Shown here piece by piece: positions 15,252-22,995 of a stretch of 64,000 nucleotides of DNA (positions within the stretch are counted from its first letter, which is position 1; every line of letters starts with the position of its first letter). A model generated the notes under the pieces. It searched no databases. It saw nothing but the letters and a program-made list of their open reading frames with translations, and was not told the DNA's origin. The translations under genes were made by a program, and so were the position numbers. The stretch comes from Aeromicrobium erythreum (GTDB lineage: Bacteria; Actinomycetota; Actinomycetes; Propionibacteriales; Nocardioidaceae), in assembly GCF_001509405.1 (NCBI RefSeq), contig NZ_CP011502.1, forward strand, positions 2,790,001-2,854,000, read 5' to 3'.

Positions 15252-16496
15252 ATGCAGTCCGCACCACCTCAGCCCGCCCAGCTCAGTGAGCTCGCCGGCA
15301 CCCTGCGCCGACGCTGGCGCGTGCTCGCGCTGGGTGCGGTGGTCGGCGTCCTGCTCGGCGTCCTCGCCTGGGTGCTGCTGCCCGTGACGTACACCGCCAC
15401 CACGTCGGTGCGGGTCGTGCCGGTCGACGTCAGCCCCTCCAGCGGATCGAGCCCGACGCTCGACGTCGCGACCGACGCCCAGCTGGTGACGTCCGGCGAC
15501 GTGCTGACGGCCGCCGCCGACGACCTCGACACGTCGGCGGGCGCCCTGAGGAGCGGGGTGTCGGTGACGAACCCGCCCGACACGGCCGTCCTCGACATCG
15601 CCTACACGGCGTCGACGCCGCGGGCGGCGGCGGCCGGGTCGCGTGCGGTGGCCGAGGCGTTCCTCACCGTGCGCGGCGAGGCCGCGGCCACGACGGTGCA
15701 GGAGCTGCAGGAGGCCACCTGGGACCGCATCGACATGCTCGAGGACTCGGCCGACCGCTACCCGAAGGACTCCCCCGCCCGTGAGTCGATCCTCACCGAG
15801 GCGAAGACGCTGGGCACCCGCGCCGCGGAGCTGGCGACGGTCGACACGTCGCCCGGCCGGGTGCTCGGCGCACCGGCCACCCCGTCCGCTCCGTCGTCGC
15901 TCGGCGTGCTGCCGCTCGGCGTGGCCGGCCTCGCGCTCGGTCTCCTCGTGGCCGTCCCGGTCGCGCTGACCCGTCGGGACCGCGCGCCGGATCCCGGCGT
16001 CATCGCCAGCCCGCAGGACCTCGGGACGGGGCAGGGCTCGGCGGTGCTCGACGGCACGGCCGACGCCAGCCCGGAGGACACCTGGGACGTCGCCGCGCTC
16101 ATGCTCGACCTCCCAGCGACCGCGCCGGCCGACGGTCCCGTGACGCTCCTCGTCGACGGGTCCGTCGGCACCCAGTCGGGAGAGGGCCTGGCCGAGGCGC
16201 TGCGCCGCCGCGGCCTGCCCGTGCGGCACGTCGACGCGTCGGCCCTGCTCGAGAGCAAGATCGCGCGCGGCTGGCCCACGGACCGCAAGAAGGCGACCTG
16301 GGCGGGCGAGCTCGTGGTCGTCGACTCCTCCGCGCTGGCCTCCGACGCCCTCGTCGCGACCCTTGGCACCCGTGTCGACCACGTGGTGCTGGCGCGGTCG
16401 GTCGACGACGACGCGGTCGCGGCACGTCGCGTGCGCAGCCTGCTGGCCGTGCAGGGCGTCGACGTCGCCCTGACGGTCCTGCTCCCGCGCCGCTGA
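15252..16496 (+). CDS. Wzz-like polysaccharide chain-length/co-polymerase protein
   Basis: A 414-residue protein. Two membrane helices (about residues 28-48 and 215-237) bracket a ~165-residue extracellular region, the Wzz/YveK topology. A ~165-residue cytosolic domain resembling a BY-kinase fold follows, but it has no Walker A P-loop, so any kinase activity is probably lost. It likely sets chain length during Wzy-type polymerisation. The start is the ATG at 15252 with a GAGGAG site. It is the only surface-locus gene on the plus strand, convergent with the flippase gene and divergent from the sigma-factor gene. Confidence 0.8.
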   Translation: MQSAPPQPAQLSELAGTLRRRWRVLALGAVVGVLLGVLAWVLLPVTYTATTSVRVVPVDVSPSSGSSPTLDVATDAQLVTSGDVLTAAADDLDTSAGALRSGVSVTNPPDTAVLDIAYTASTPRAAAAGSRAVAEAFLTVRGEAAATTVQELQEATWDRIDMLEDSADRYPKDSPARESILTEAKTLGTRAAELATVDTSPGRVLGAPATPSAPSSLGVLPLGVAGLALGLLVAVPVALTRRDRAPDPGVIASPQDLGTGQGSAVLDGTADASPEDTWDVAALMLDLPATAPADGPVTLLVDGSVGTQSGEGLAEALRRRGLPVRHVDASALLESKIARGWPTDRKKATWAGELVVVDSSALASDALVATLGTRVDHVVLARSVDDDAVAARRVRSLLAVQGVDVALTVLLPRR

Positions 16497-16528
16497 GCAG
16501 CACCCGGGAGCGGCCCGGGCCCGGTGGG

Positions 16529-18010
16529 TCAGACGGCCCGGAGCCTGGCCAAAGCGACGAGGCCGAGCCGCTCGCGCGCCACGACGCCCACGACGACGTG
16601 GACGATGGCGACCACGGCGGTCGTGGTGACGGCCACCGTCCACGACGTGCCCCACAGCAGCAGCGCGAGCGCGCTCGGGACGAGGACGAGCACGACGGGC
16701 AGGGCGGCCGCCCAGAGGATCGGTCGCCACGGCGGGCGCACGCCCATCAACACCTGCACCTGGTAGCCCACGACGAGGGTGTCGACGACGATGGTCGCCG
16801 CCCAGGCGACGGCCGCGCCCTCGATGCCCCAGTGCGGGACGAGCAGCGCCAGCAGGAGGAGGTCGAGCACGAGCGCCCCGGTCTTGTCGGCGAGCTGCCA
16901 GCTGCTGCGCCCGGCCATGAGCAGCACGCTCTGGACGGCGCCCGCGGCGGTGGCCACCGCCATCGCAACCGCGAGGACGCGCAGCGACGTCGCGCCCGAG
17001 GTGAAGTCGGGGCCGAAGATCGAGAGCACGGGCTCGGCGAACACCGCCAGCACGGCGTAGAACGGCCAGGCCGCCCACACCATGGCGGCGGTGACGACGC
17101 CGTACAGACGTCCCACGAGCGCCGTGTCGCCGCGGGCCGACGCGCTGCTGATCGCCGGCCCGACGGCGATGCGCGCCGCCTGCTGCACGACCTCGCCCGC
17201 ACGGGCGCAGCGCGTGACCACGGCGTACACGCCGGCCTCGGCCGGCGACGCGAGCACGCCGACGACCACGACGTCGGCCCACTCGAGGACGACCTCGACG
17301 CACGCTGTGGCCCCCCGTGCCGCGCTGAATCCCCAGAAGCCCGGGTAGGCGCGACGCGGGGTCCGCGTGCGTGGGACGTGCCGCAGGGCGAGCGCGATGG
17401 CGACCACGAGCACGAGCGGCACCGGCAGCAACCACGCCGCCACAACCTCGCTGACTCCCCACCCGGCCAGGACGGCGACCCCGACCGCGACCACGCGACC
17501 GGCGGGCAGCAGGACGTTCTGCAGCAGCGGGTAGGTCAGCGTGTCGCCGGCACCGCGGGAGACCCCGAGGGCGAGGGCGGTCAGCGAGGCCAGGACGGCG
17601 AGCGGGACAGCGGCGACGACCACCGCGGGGGCCAGGCCGTCGGGCGCGGTCGCGAGCGCGAGGGGGACCCCCACGAGCACGACGAGCGCACCGCCGACCA
17701 GCACGGGTCCGACGGCGGTGCGTACCACCCAGCCGGTGTCCTCGGCCCGACCCCGGGCCCGGGTCGCCGCGACGAACCGGACGAGTCCGGTGTCGGCGCC
17801 GAGCTCGGCCGTGTTGGCCACCACGACGAACACCGCGACCACCAGGAAGTACACGCCCGAGCCCTCGACGCCGAGGTGGCGACCGACGAGGGCGGCGAGC
17901 ACGAGGTTGACGACGGCGCCGAGCGCGCCACCCACCAGGTTGGCGACGGCGGCCGCGCCGAGGCCCGAGCGCGCTCCCGCCGTCGTCGGCCCTGCCACCG
18001 CCTCAGTCAT
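16529..18010 (-). CDS. Wzx-like oligosaccharide flippase
   Basis: A 493-residue integral membrane protein with about 14 hydrophobic helices. The first segment (NLVGGALGAVVNLVLAALVGRHLG) and the ELGADTGLVRF loop match the MOP/Wzx flippase superfamily. A second conserved region, VVLEWADVVVVGVLASPAEAG near residue 250, follows. It should translocate lipid-linked repeat units across the membrane. Start chosen at the ATG at 18010, 8 bp inside the upstream polymerase gene. Together with the polymerase and Wzz-like proteins it gives a Wzx/Wzy-type system. Confidence 0.87.
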   Translation of the reverse strand: MTEAVAGPTTAGARSGLGAAAVANLVGGALGAVVNLVLAALVGRHLGVEGSGVYFLVVAVFVVVANTAELGADTGLVRFVAATRARGRAEDTGWVVRTAVGPVLVGGALVVLVGVPLALATAPDGLAPAVVVAAVPLAVLASLTALALGVSRGAGDTLTYPLLQNVLLPAGRVVAVGVAVLAGWGVSEVVAAWLLPVPLVLVVAIALALRHVPRTRTPRRAYPGFWGFSAARGATACVEVVLEWADVVVVGVLASPAEAGVYAVVTRCARAGEVVQQAARIAVGPAISSASARGDTALVGRLYGVVTAAMVWAAWPFYAVLAVFAEPVLSIFGPDFTSGATSLRVLAVAMAVATAAGAVQSVLLMAGRSSWQLADKTGALVLDLLLLALLVPHWGIEGAAVAWAATIVVDTLVVGYQVQVLMGVRPPWRPILWAAALPVVLVLVPSALALLLWGTSWTVAVTTTAVVAIVHVVVGVVARERLGLVALARLRAV

Positions 18011-19322
18011 CGGCGTCGAGACCGTAGCGCCGACGCAGCAGGACGGCGGCGACGAGGGCGATGGCGAGCAGCTGCACGATGTCGAGGCCGTAGACGACGA
18101 TGGCCAGGCTCGAGACGACGAGAGTCGCGTGCAGGGCCACGTCGACGTCGTCGCGGCAGGCGCGGGTGCGCCACGTCGAGCCCCAGAGGAACAGCAGGAA
18201 CAGGCCGAGCCCGACGAAGCCGAAGCTGAACATGAGGGTCCACACGTATCCCTGGGTGCCGACCGAGAGCGCCTGCTCGGCCGACGGGCGAGGGGCCCCG
18301 AAGCCGAGCAGCGGAGACTGCAGCGTCCGCTGGATGGTCTCGGCGTACAGGGTGAACCGGGCACCGTTGGACTGGCCGTACTCCTGCCGGACCTCGAACT
18401 GCGTGAGGAGGCCCTGCCACATCAGCACCGCGCCGGTGAGCAGCCCGAGCACGGCCAGGGCGACCACGGGAGCCGCGCGGTCGCGCAGGGCGTACCGGAC
18501 GAGCACGTAGACCCCGGCGAGCGCGAGGGCCGCGAACATGCCGCGGTTCGACGTCGCCATGGCCGGCACGACCATGACGCCCGCGCCCACGAGGATCGCG
18601 GCGCGCAGCAGCAACGACCGGGTGGAGAGGAAGCAGGCCAGCGCGACCGGGGTGAGGACGAGGATCGCGACGCCCCAGCTGTTCGCGTACGGGAACGGCG
18701 CGGACGGGCGGACGAAGGCCTCGGGGGCGCCCCACGGGTGCTGCACCTCGGCGAACGGCGGGAAGAAGAGGTCGCGGACGTAGGAGTTCTCGGCGATCGA
18801 CCCGGGCAGCAGCATCCCCACCGGCGTCGTGAGGCGGGTCTCGGGCAGCAGCATGCCGAGCAGCCCGCCGACGATGACGAAGAACCACAGGAACGTCAGT
18901 CCGTGGACGATCCTGGCCCGGGTGAGCCGCGTGCGCGCCGCGACGGCGTAGACGAAGGCGATCGCGACGAAGGCCATGATCGCGAGGCGGAACGCGAAGC
19001 CGAGCAGGCGCGGTCCGGTGTCGATCATGACCGACGACGCGAGCATCCAGAGGCAGAGCCCGACGATCGCGCCGACGCCGGGGACCCAGATCGCGCACCG
19101 GCGCGCCAGCAGGAACCCGAGCATGACGAGCGCCAGGGTGACGGCTCCGGGCACGACGGTGACGCCGAGCAGCCACATGACGGGGAACCCCCAGAGCATG
19201 GTCAGCAGCGGCCAGGCAGGGAGCGGGTCGGGCGGCAGCCGCGGCGCGGGGACGGCGTCGGGAAGGCTGCTCGGTGCGGCGCCGGCCGCTCCGTCGACGG
19301 GCGGGGCCGCCGCGCTGGTCAC
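18003..19322 (-). CDS. O-antigen ligase/Wzy-type polymerase
   Basis: A 439-residue membrane protein with 10-12 helices and one large external loop between about residues 190 and 240, containing HPWGAPEAFVRP and PYANSWG. The Wzy_C-like region includes TSNRGMF and the QEYGQSNGARFTLYAETIQRTLQSPLLGFG stretch. This pattern identifies O-antigen ligase/polymerase-family enzymes. Here it is probably the glycan polymerase. The N-terminal ~35 residues are Ala/Pro-rich and non-conserved. The GTG start at 19322 overlaps the stop of the CDP-alcohol transferase gene by 4 nt. Confidence 0.85.
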   Translation of the reverse strand: MTSAAAPPVDGAAGAAPSSLPDAVPAPRLPPDPLPAWPLLTMLWGFPVMWLLGVTVVPGAVTLALVMLGFLLARRCAIWVPGVGAIVGLCLWMLASSVMIDTGPRLLGFAFRLAIMAFVAIAFVYAVAARTRLTRARIVHGLTFLWFFVIVGGLLGMLLPETRLTTPVGMLLPGSIAENSYVRDLFFPPFAEVQHPWGAPEAFVRPSAPFPYANSWGVAILVLTPVALACFLSTRSLLLRAAILVGAGVMVVPAMATSNRGMFAALALAGVYVLVRYALRDRAAPVVALAVLGLLTGAVLMWQGLLTQFEVRQEYGQSNGARFTLYAETIQRTLQSPLLGFGAPRPSAEQALSVGTQGYVWTLMFSFGFVGLGLFLLFLWGSTWRTRACRDDVDVALHATLVVSSLAIVVYGLDIVQLLAIALVAAVLLRRRYGLDADD

Positions 19323-20023
19323 AGCGCCCGCAGCGCCCGCAGGCGCCGCTGCAACGTCATGACCATCAGCAGGAGGTTGGCCGCGGCCAGGAGGCCGTAG
19401 CCGAGCAGGAAGAGGGGGGTGACCGGCCACAGCAGGAACACGAGGTTCTGCACGCCGACGTCGGCGGGGAGCTGCACCACCGACGACCAGCGTCCAGCGG
19501 CCGCGGCGCGTGCCCCGCGGTCGGGCACGAGCTGCTCGGCCAGGATCTGCGCGAAGAACCGCACCGACGCGACGAACGCGTAGCCGAGCGGCAGCAGGGC
19601 CCACGCGGGGTCGAGGTCGGTGTGCCGCAGGAGCGCCACGGCCACCACGAGGTGGACGGCGAGGGTGCGGGCGGCGTCGACGGTGTGGTCGAGCCACTCC
19701 CCCGCCCGCGACCCGCCGCCACGCAGCCGCGCCAGCTGGCCGTCGGCGGCGTCGAAGGCGAACGCGGCCTGCAGCAGCAGCACGACGACCACGGCCGCCA
19801 GGAGCATCGGCGGGACGACGACCAGCAGCACGAGGGCCGCCACCACGAGAGCCGCGCTGACGGCGGTGACCTGGTCGGGCGAGGCGCCGACGCGGTGCGC
19901 GAGGGCCGCGACCCCGCGGCCGAGCCTGCGGTTGACCACCCGCATGTAGAAGGGCACGCCGGCACCGTCCTTCTGCGCCGCGGCAAGGCGGTCCCAGGAG
20001 GTGCGGACGTCGAGGGCGGTCAC
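19319..20023 (-). CDS. CDP-alcohol phosphatidyltransferase family protein
   Basis: A 234-residue membrane protein containing the full CDP-alcohol phosphotransferase signature D-x2-D-G-x2-A-R-x8-G-x3-D-x3-D at residues 91-116 (D91, D94, D112, D116 bind metal and nucleotide). About six helices surround it. The enzyme class moves a phospho-alcohol from CDP to an alcohol acceptor. Being in one operon with flippase and polymerase genes suggests it makes a phospholipid for, or decorates, the surface glycan, with the TagD-like protein as a possible CDP-donor source. Acceptor and donor are not readable from the sequence. Confidence 0.88.
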   Translation of the reverse strand: MTALDVRTSWDRLAAAQKDGAGVPFYMRVVNRRLGRGVAALAHRVGASPDQVTAVSAALVVAALVLLVVVPPMLLAAVVVVLLLQAAFAFDAADGQLARLRGGGSRAGEWLDHTVDAARTLAVHLVVAVALLRHTDLDPAWALLPLGYAFVASVRFFAQILAEQLVPDRGARAAAAGRWSSVVQLPADVGVQNLVFLLWPVTPLFLLGYGLLAAANLLLMVMTLQRRLRALRAL

Positions 20024-20033
20024 GGCGCGGACC

Positions 20034-22859
20034 TCAGCGCGACGCCACGACGGACGCGTCGAGGCTCGCGTTCGGCGTGGACCGGTAGTTGGAGTGAACC
20101 TCGGCGGTGACGACGTTGGTCCCGTCGCGCAGCGCCGACGACGGCAGGTCGACGCGCACGGGCGAGGCCGTCGCCGCCGTGGTGCTGGGCGCCGACGTGG
20201 CGTAGGTGGTCGACGTGAGTGACCCGCTGGGCAGGTTGACGCGCGCCACCTCGACCCCGTTCACGCGCACGAGCACGCCGTCGTCGGCGCGGGTGGTGAG
20301 CACGTAGCGGGTGAACGCGTCGACGTCGGTGAGGTCGAAGCCGGTCCGGTAGTAGGCGGTGACCGCCCGCCGGGTGCCCGCGGGCACGTCGACGTCGGTC
20401 GCGATCGAGCTCCCGCCCCAGCCGAGCGGCGCGGCTCCGCGCCGCCAGCCGGAGCTGTCGAAGCCGTCGCTCGTCCAGGCCGGGTCGACGGCGTTCGCGT
20501 CGTCGAACCAGTAGGCCCACGTGGCCCCGGTGGGGAGCACGGTGCTGCTCACCGTCGGACGCACGACCGACGTCGAGGCGGACCAGTTGCCCTGACCGTC
20601 GCTTGCGCGGACGAAGAACCGGTCGTCGACGTCGGAGCCGGGCACCTGGACGGACGTCGACGACGTCACGGCGACCACGCGGTCGTCGCGCAGGACCTCG
20701 TAGCGCACCCCGGCGGTGGAGGACGGCGACCACGAGACCGTGGCCGTCGAGCCCTCCAACGAGACCGCCGGGCCCGACGGTGCTGCAGGCGCCGTCGACG
20801 GTCGCTGCGCGAACCGCGCGAACCCGCCGGAGAACTGGTTGGAGCCGTTCTCGCGGACGCTCGTCTGGATCGACCCGCCGGCCCAGAGGGTGCCGTCGCT
20901 GGCCACCTCGACGGCCCAGACGCCGTAGCCGCCGCGCGACTTCCACTGCGGGGCGAACGTGCTCACGAACGCACCCGACGCGGCGTCCCAGGCCCCGAGC
21001 AGGGAGATCTTGCCGGCCTGGCGCCAGGGGACGGGGTTCTGCCCCACGCCCCAGGTGTCCCAGCTCGTCGTGCCCTCGAACACCCAGTCGCCGCAGTGGC
21101 ACCCGCCGTAGACCACCCGGCCGCTGCTCCCGATCGCCTGCAGGTCGCCGCCGGACTTCGTGATGCTCGTGTCCTGCAGCGCCAGGGTGGAGCGGTCGTA
21201 GGAGAACATGCTGTGCTGCGATCCACCCAGCCACACCTTCGAGCCGACCTGCTCGACGGCCTGCTGGTACGTGGCTCCGGACGTGCTGAAGGTGGGGTTC
21301 CACGCCGGGTCGGTGACGGGCGCCCCGGCCGCGGTGCTGATCGCGACACCGTTCTTGACGGCCGTGGAGCCCGAGGCGGTCATGTACCCGGCGAGGTAGA
21401 CGCGGCTGCCGTCGTCGTCGACGTCGAGCGACGCGACCGCGCCGTTGAGGTTGGGGTTCCACTGCCCGTCGCCGTTCCCGGTCGACAGGGTGATGCGTCC
21501 GGCGTTGCGCGCGAACCACGACGACGTGCCCTTGACGAGGTGCGTGAAGCTGCCGCCGACGTAGAGCCGCCCGTCGGACACGTCGAGGCTGCGCACGCTG
21601 ACCTTGCCCGAGCTGCCACGGTTCTCGACGACGGTGCTCCAGGACGGGGAGAGCGTGCCGGCGGTGTCGAGCACGGCGAGGCCGGTGCGTCTCTGGCCGT
21701 TGACGCTGGTGAAGTCGCCGCCGACGGCGAGCCGGCCGTCCGGGAGCGCCTTCAGCGCGCGCACCTGGTTGTCGAACGTCGGCCGGAAGGAGGAGATCCA
21801 TGCGCCCGTCGAGACGTCGAACGCGGCGAGGTAGGACTGCGCCGCGCTCTGGGACCCGTCCTGGTTGCGGACGGTGGTGAAGTTGCCGCCCACGTACATG
21901 ACGTTGCCGATCTGGGCGAAGGCCTGCACCTCGGTGGCGAGCTCGCCGGTGCCGGCCGCGCCGGTCCCGGTGACGCCCCACGGCTGGGCCAGGGAGCCGC
22001 TGCGAGCGACGGGGAGCGCGGTGACGGCTGCCGTCCCGCTGTCGGGCACCGCGGCGAACGACAGGTCGGCCTGACGCAGCCGGGGCCGCAGGTAGACCTG
22101 CGTGAACGGCGTGGCGTCGCCCGTGCCCTTGGAGTACAGGTAGCTCGAGGCGTCGGTAGTGCCCTGGACCGCGGAGTTGTAGTTGAAGCCGCGGACCCAG
22201 CCGTTCCCGCTGTACTCGTTCGTCCAGACCCGGCGGAAGTTCTGGCGACCGCCGTCGTTCGTGCCGAAGTCGAGCGTGGTCTGGCCCGAGAACCGGACCC
22301 CGTCGAAGGAGGAGCCGGTGAGCGGGTGGCCGGCGCCGAACGCCCACGACCACGAGGCGAGCGAGCGGAGGGAGAAGCGGACCTCCTGCCACGCGCTTCC
22401 CTGCGCGTCCTTGGCGCGTCGCAGGCGGACGCCGTCGGGCAGCGCGTCGACCGCGCCACCGTCCAGGAGCGCGTCGATGGTCGCCGACGAGAGCCGGCGC
22501 GGCCGGAAGGCGGCCTGGCCGGTGACCGGTGAGGCGACCTGCGCGGTCGTGCCCTGCGCGTCACCGTCCCACGTCCACCCGTCGCGACCACGCCCCACCA
22601 GGACCCAGCCACCACCATCGGTCGTCATGTCGCAGTAGAACTGCGTCGGCGTCCGCAGCTGCGGCGTCAGCAACCAGTAGAGCCCGTCGGGAGACGACGG
22701 AGCCACCTGCTTGACCTCCCAGCACGACGCCGCCGCCGACGCTGCGCTCGACCCGTCCGGCACCCCCTGCGCCGCGCTTGCCGCCGACGGCACCCCCGCC
22801 AGGCTCGCGACGGTGGTGGCGGAGACGACCAGGGCCGTCAGGGAGGTCTTGAGGTGCAC
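20034..22859 (-). CDS. Secreted fibrinogen-like/beta-propeller protein with FN3 and C-terminal beta domain
   Basis: A 941-residue exported protein. Residues 1-30 are a signal peptide. Residues ~46-270 form a fibrinogen-like domain with the diagnostic YCDMTTDGGGW segment at 75-85. Residues ~300-650 contain repeated YVGGNFT, LPDGRLAVGGDFT and LYVGGSFT motifs typical of beta-propeller/delta-60-like blades, including a CHCGDW segment. An FN3 domain and a jelly-roll-like C-terminal domain (TWAYWFDDANA) follow. A glycan-binding surface or matrix role is inferred. The GTG at 22859 has GAGGA upstream. The stop is 11 bp before the CDP-alcohol transferase start, so it may lead that operon. A paralogue lies directly upstream. 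Confidence 0.85.
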   Translation of the reverse strand: MHLKTSLTALVVSATTVASLAGVPSAASAAQGVPDGSSAASAAASCWEVKQVAPSSPDGLYWLLTPQLRTPTQFYCDMTTDGGGWVLVGRGRDGWTWDGDAQGTTAQVASPVTGQAAFRPRRLSSATIDALLDGGAVDALPDGVRLRRAKDAQGSAWQEVRFSLRSLASWSWAFGAGHPLTGSSFDGVRFSGQTTLDFGTNDGGRQNFRRVWTNEYSGNGWVRGFNYNSAVQGTTDASSYLYSKGTGDATPFTQVYLRPRLRQADLSFAAVPDSGTAAVTALPVARSGSLAQPWGVTGTGAAGTGELATEVQAFAQIGNVMYVGGNFTTVRNQDGSQSAAQSYLAAFDVSTGAWISSFRPTFDNQVRALKALPDGRLAVGGDFTSVNGQRRTGLAVLDTAGTLSPSWSTVVENRGSSGKVSVRSLDVSDGRLYVGGSFTHLVKGTSSWFARNAGRITLSTGNGDGQWNPNLNGAVASLDVDDDGSRVYLAGYMTASGSTAVKNGVAISTAAGAPVTDPAWNPTFSTSGATYQQAVEQVGSKVWLGGSQHSMFSYDRSTLALQDTSITKSGGDLQAIGSSGRVVYGGCHCGDWVFEGTTSWDTWGVGQNPVPWRQAGKISLLGAWDAASGAFVSTFAPQWKSRGGYGVWAVEVASDGTLWAGGSIQTSVRENGSNQFSGGFARFAQRPSTAPAAPSGPAVSLEGSTATVSWSPSSTAGVRYEVLRDDRVVAVTSSTSVQVPGSDVDDRFFVRASDGQGNWSASTSVVRPTVSSTVLPTGATWAYWFDDANAVDPAWTSDGFDSSGWRRGAAPLGWGGSSIATDVDVPAGTRRAVTAYYRTGFDLTDVDAFTRYVLTTRADDGVLVRVNGVEVARVNLPSGSLTSTTYATSAPSTTAATASPVRVDLPSSALRDGTNVVTAEVHSNYRSTPNASLDASVVASR

Positions 22860-22939
22860 GACTGTCCTCGCGGGATCGAAGGGGACGAGAGGGGCGTGGG
22901 CCAGGGGCTCACGGGGAGGGAGAGTGGGCGGAGCCGGCC

Positions 22940-22950
22940 TCATGACGCGG
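22940..22950 (-). promoter_or_regulatory. CCGCGTCATGA motif upstream of first fibrinogen-like gene
   Basis: The identical 11-mer lies at 25396-25406 upstream of the paralogue, with its 3' end 81 and 82 nt from the respective start codons, although the rest of the two leaders differs. Conservation of sequence and distance suggests a shared promoter or operator. Confidence 0.4.
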
Positions 22951-22995
22951 CAGTGCCCACCGGCGGCGGTGGGTCGCCTCACACGACGGGGCGGT

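Noticed and set aside
15757-16496. Active BY-kinase domain in the Wzz-like protein
   Set aside because: No Walker A P-loop or tyrosine cluster is present in the C-terminal domain.
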